From NCBI GenBank assembly GCA_012512545.1, contig JAAZDZ010000506.1:1-7399 (forward strand): a stretch of 7,399 bases of DNA, written 5' to 3'. The DNA is from Alcaligenaceae bacterium (GTDB taxonomy: Bacteria > Pseudomonadota > Gammaproteobacteria > Burkholderiales > Burkholderiaceae_B). Within the stretch, counting starts at the first letter, position 1. Each line of letters starts with the position of its first letter. The notes below the pieces were generated by a model. That model worked only from the letters and a program-made list of their open reading frames with translations, searched no databases and had not been told where the DNA came from. The translations under genes and the position numbers were made by a program. Shown piece after piece: positions 6,354 through 7,399 of the stretch.

Positions 6354-7067
6354 ATGCTGAAAATAGAGAATATCGACACTTTTTATGGCCACGTTCATGC
6401 CATCAAGAGCATCAACGTAGAAGTCGAGTCGGGTGAGTTTGTCACTCTGATCGGGGCGAACGGCGCAGGGAAAAGCACGTTGCTGAAATCCATCATCGGC
6501 CTGCAGCCGGTCAGCCGTGGCAGCATCGAGTTCTTTGGTGATCGCATCGAAGCCGAAAAGCCCGACGCCATCATCAGAAGGGGCATCAGCATCGTTCCCG
6601 AAGGGCGGCGCGTTTTCCCCGAGTTCACCGTGGCGGAAAACCTGGCCATCGGTGCCCGCGCGCGCCGTTCCACCAGCCAGGAAATGAAAGAGGACATCGA
6701 CAAGATTCTGCTGCAGTTTCCTCGCCTGAAAGAGCGCTGGAAGCAGAAAGCCGGAACCATGAGCGGTGGCGAGCAACAGATGGTGGCAATTGGGCGCGCC
6801 CTCATGGGGCGGCCCAAGCTGTTGCTGCTGGATGAACCCTCGCTGGGGCTGGCCCCGCTGGTGGTTGCCGAACTCATGGAAAGGTTGCAGGAAATTCACG
6901 CGGCGGGCACCACCATTCTGCTTGTAGAGCAGAACGTGACCCTGGCTCTGAAAATCGCCCAGCGCGGTTATCTGATGGAGTCCGGGGAAATCATTGCCAC
7001 AGATACCACCAAAGCCTTGCTGGAGAGCGACACCGTCAGAAAGGCTTATCTGGGCATTGAAGATTGA
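6354..7067 (+). CDS. livF: HAAT-type ABC transporter ATPase (LivF-like)
   Basis: Second ATPase, 237 residues, the usual LivF length. Walker A is GANGAGKST (34-42), VPEGRRVFPEFTVAENL (81-97) is the characteristic LivF segment, the signature is MSGGEQQ (136-142) and Walker B is LLLLDEPSLGLAP (156-168). The usual H-loop His is replaced by Gln193 in LVEQNV. As far as I know this is common in LivF, so it need not mean loss of function. The ATG at 6354 begins one base after the livG stop. Upstream in-frame starts (from 6321) would overlap livG and add non-family residues, so I rejected them. The ribosome binding site is poor (GGGGGCG), so expression probably relies on translational coupling to livG. 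Confidence 0.94.
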   Translation: MLKIENIDTFYGHVHAIKSINVEVESGEFVTLIGANGAGKSTLLKSIIGLQPVSRGSIEFFGDRIEAEKPDAIIRRGISIVPEGRRVFPEFTVAENLAIGARARRSTSQEMKEDIDKILLQFPRLKERWKQKAGTMSGGEQQMVAIGRALMGRPKLLLLDEPSLGLAPLVVAELMERLQEIHAAGTTILLVEQNVTLALKIAQRGYLMESGEIIATDTTKALLESDTVRKAYLGIED

Positions 7068-7118
7068 AGTCTTTTTCTGGCCGTTTTAATTACCCGTTCC
7101 ACTAAAAGGAGATGGAGC

Positions 7119-7399
7119 ATGTTTAATCAATCGAAGTTGTTCCTGGCTATTGTCGGGTTTGCGGCAGCCACGGGCGCCGCCCATGCCAAAGATACGCTGA
7201 AGATCGGCATTATCGAATCCATTTCAGGCCCGGCCGCCGCTTACGGCGAGAACCACCGCATGGGAACCCGGCTGGCTGTGGACCTCATCAACCAGGCAGG
7301 CGGTTTCAATGGCAAACCCATTGAAATCGTGGCTGAAGACGACCGTAGCGACCCGGCTGCCGGCATCAACGCAGCCAAAAAGCTGCTGACTCAGCAAAA
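7119..7399 (+). CDS. HAAT-type periplasmic substrate-binding protein, 3' end outside window
   Basis: Only the first 93 codons are present. A Sec-type signal peptide starts MFNQSKLFLAIVGFAAATG and ends AHA before KDT, giving predicted cleavage after residue 23. The mature part begins with the LivJ/LivK-like (Peripla_BP_6) fold: TLKIGIIESISGPAAAYGE, then MGTRLAVDLINQAGGFNGKPIEIVAEDDRSDPAAGINAAKKL. The ribosome binding site AAGGAG (7106-7111) is strong and seven bases from the ATG, suiting a subunit needed in excess. The 51-bp gap after livF has no clear hairpin. The protein should deliver the ligand to the LivHM channel. The part that would help indicate substrate is mostly outside the window. 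Confidence 0.93.
   Translation, partial: MFNQSKLFLAIVGFAAATGAAHAKDTLKIGIIESISGPAAAYGENHRMGTRLAVDLINQAGGFNGKPIEIVAEDDRSDPAAGINAAKKLLTQQ

Noticed and set aside
7092..7101. TTACCCGTTC before the binding-protein gene, resembling half of the operator.
   Set aside because: The central AACGTT and the second half-site are missing, so it is not a convincing operator.

Overview
The window looks like chromosomal DNA from a Gram-negative bacterium, most likely a betaproteobacterium (Burkholderiales, perhaps Alcaligenaceae). This rests on moderate-to-high GC at third codon positions, a HAAT-family (branched-chain amino acid type) ABC transporter operon with a secreted binding protein, a Tat-exported dienelactone-hydrolase-like protein and a small DUF3008 protein. 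The taxonomic call is inferred from protein style; no database was searched. Every supported gene is on the + strand. I see no tRNA, rRNA, CRISPR array, insertion sequence or transposase.

Left part (1-2421): three genes without an obvious shared pathway. The first is the 3' part of a DprA/Smf-like gene (Rossmann fold plus C-terminal winged helix) whose true start probably lies before the window. Next is a 64-residue lysine-rich DUF3008 protein (1114-1308). Third is a dienelactone hydrolase family protein with a twin-arginine signal (about 1459-2421). The gaps hold several perfect short hairpins and one 11-bp inverted repeat that spans the end of the DUF3008 gene; none has a convincing U-tract.

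Right part (2422-7399): a regulator-transporter locus. A LacI-family regulator (2586-3623) is followed by an intergenic region of about 150 bp. That region carries two 16-bp LacI-type operators (3641-3656 and 3696-3711) that are exact reverse complements of each other. A plausible sigma70 promoter is superimposed on the first. Then come five tightly packed genes: permease livH-like (3774-4649), permease livM-like (4659-5591), ATPase livG-like (5591-6352), ATPase livF-like (6354-7067) and the start of a periplasmic substrate-binding protein (from 7119, cut by the window end). Together the last five encode one complete HAAT importer: the binding protein captures a ligand in the periplasm, the two permeases form the channel, and the two ATPases drive uptake.

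The best-supported regulatory reading is that the LacI-family protein binds the paired operators and represses the transporter until an unknown ligand, perhaps the transported one, is present. The substrate cannot be read from this sequence. I do not see a wholly new system. The most noteworthy point is the paired-operator design in front of a HAAT transporter, with a different pair of inverted repeats in the regulator's own leader.
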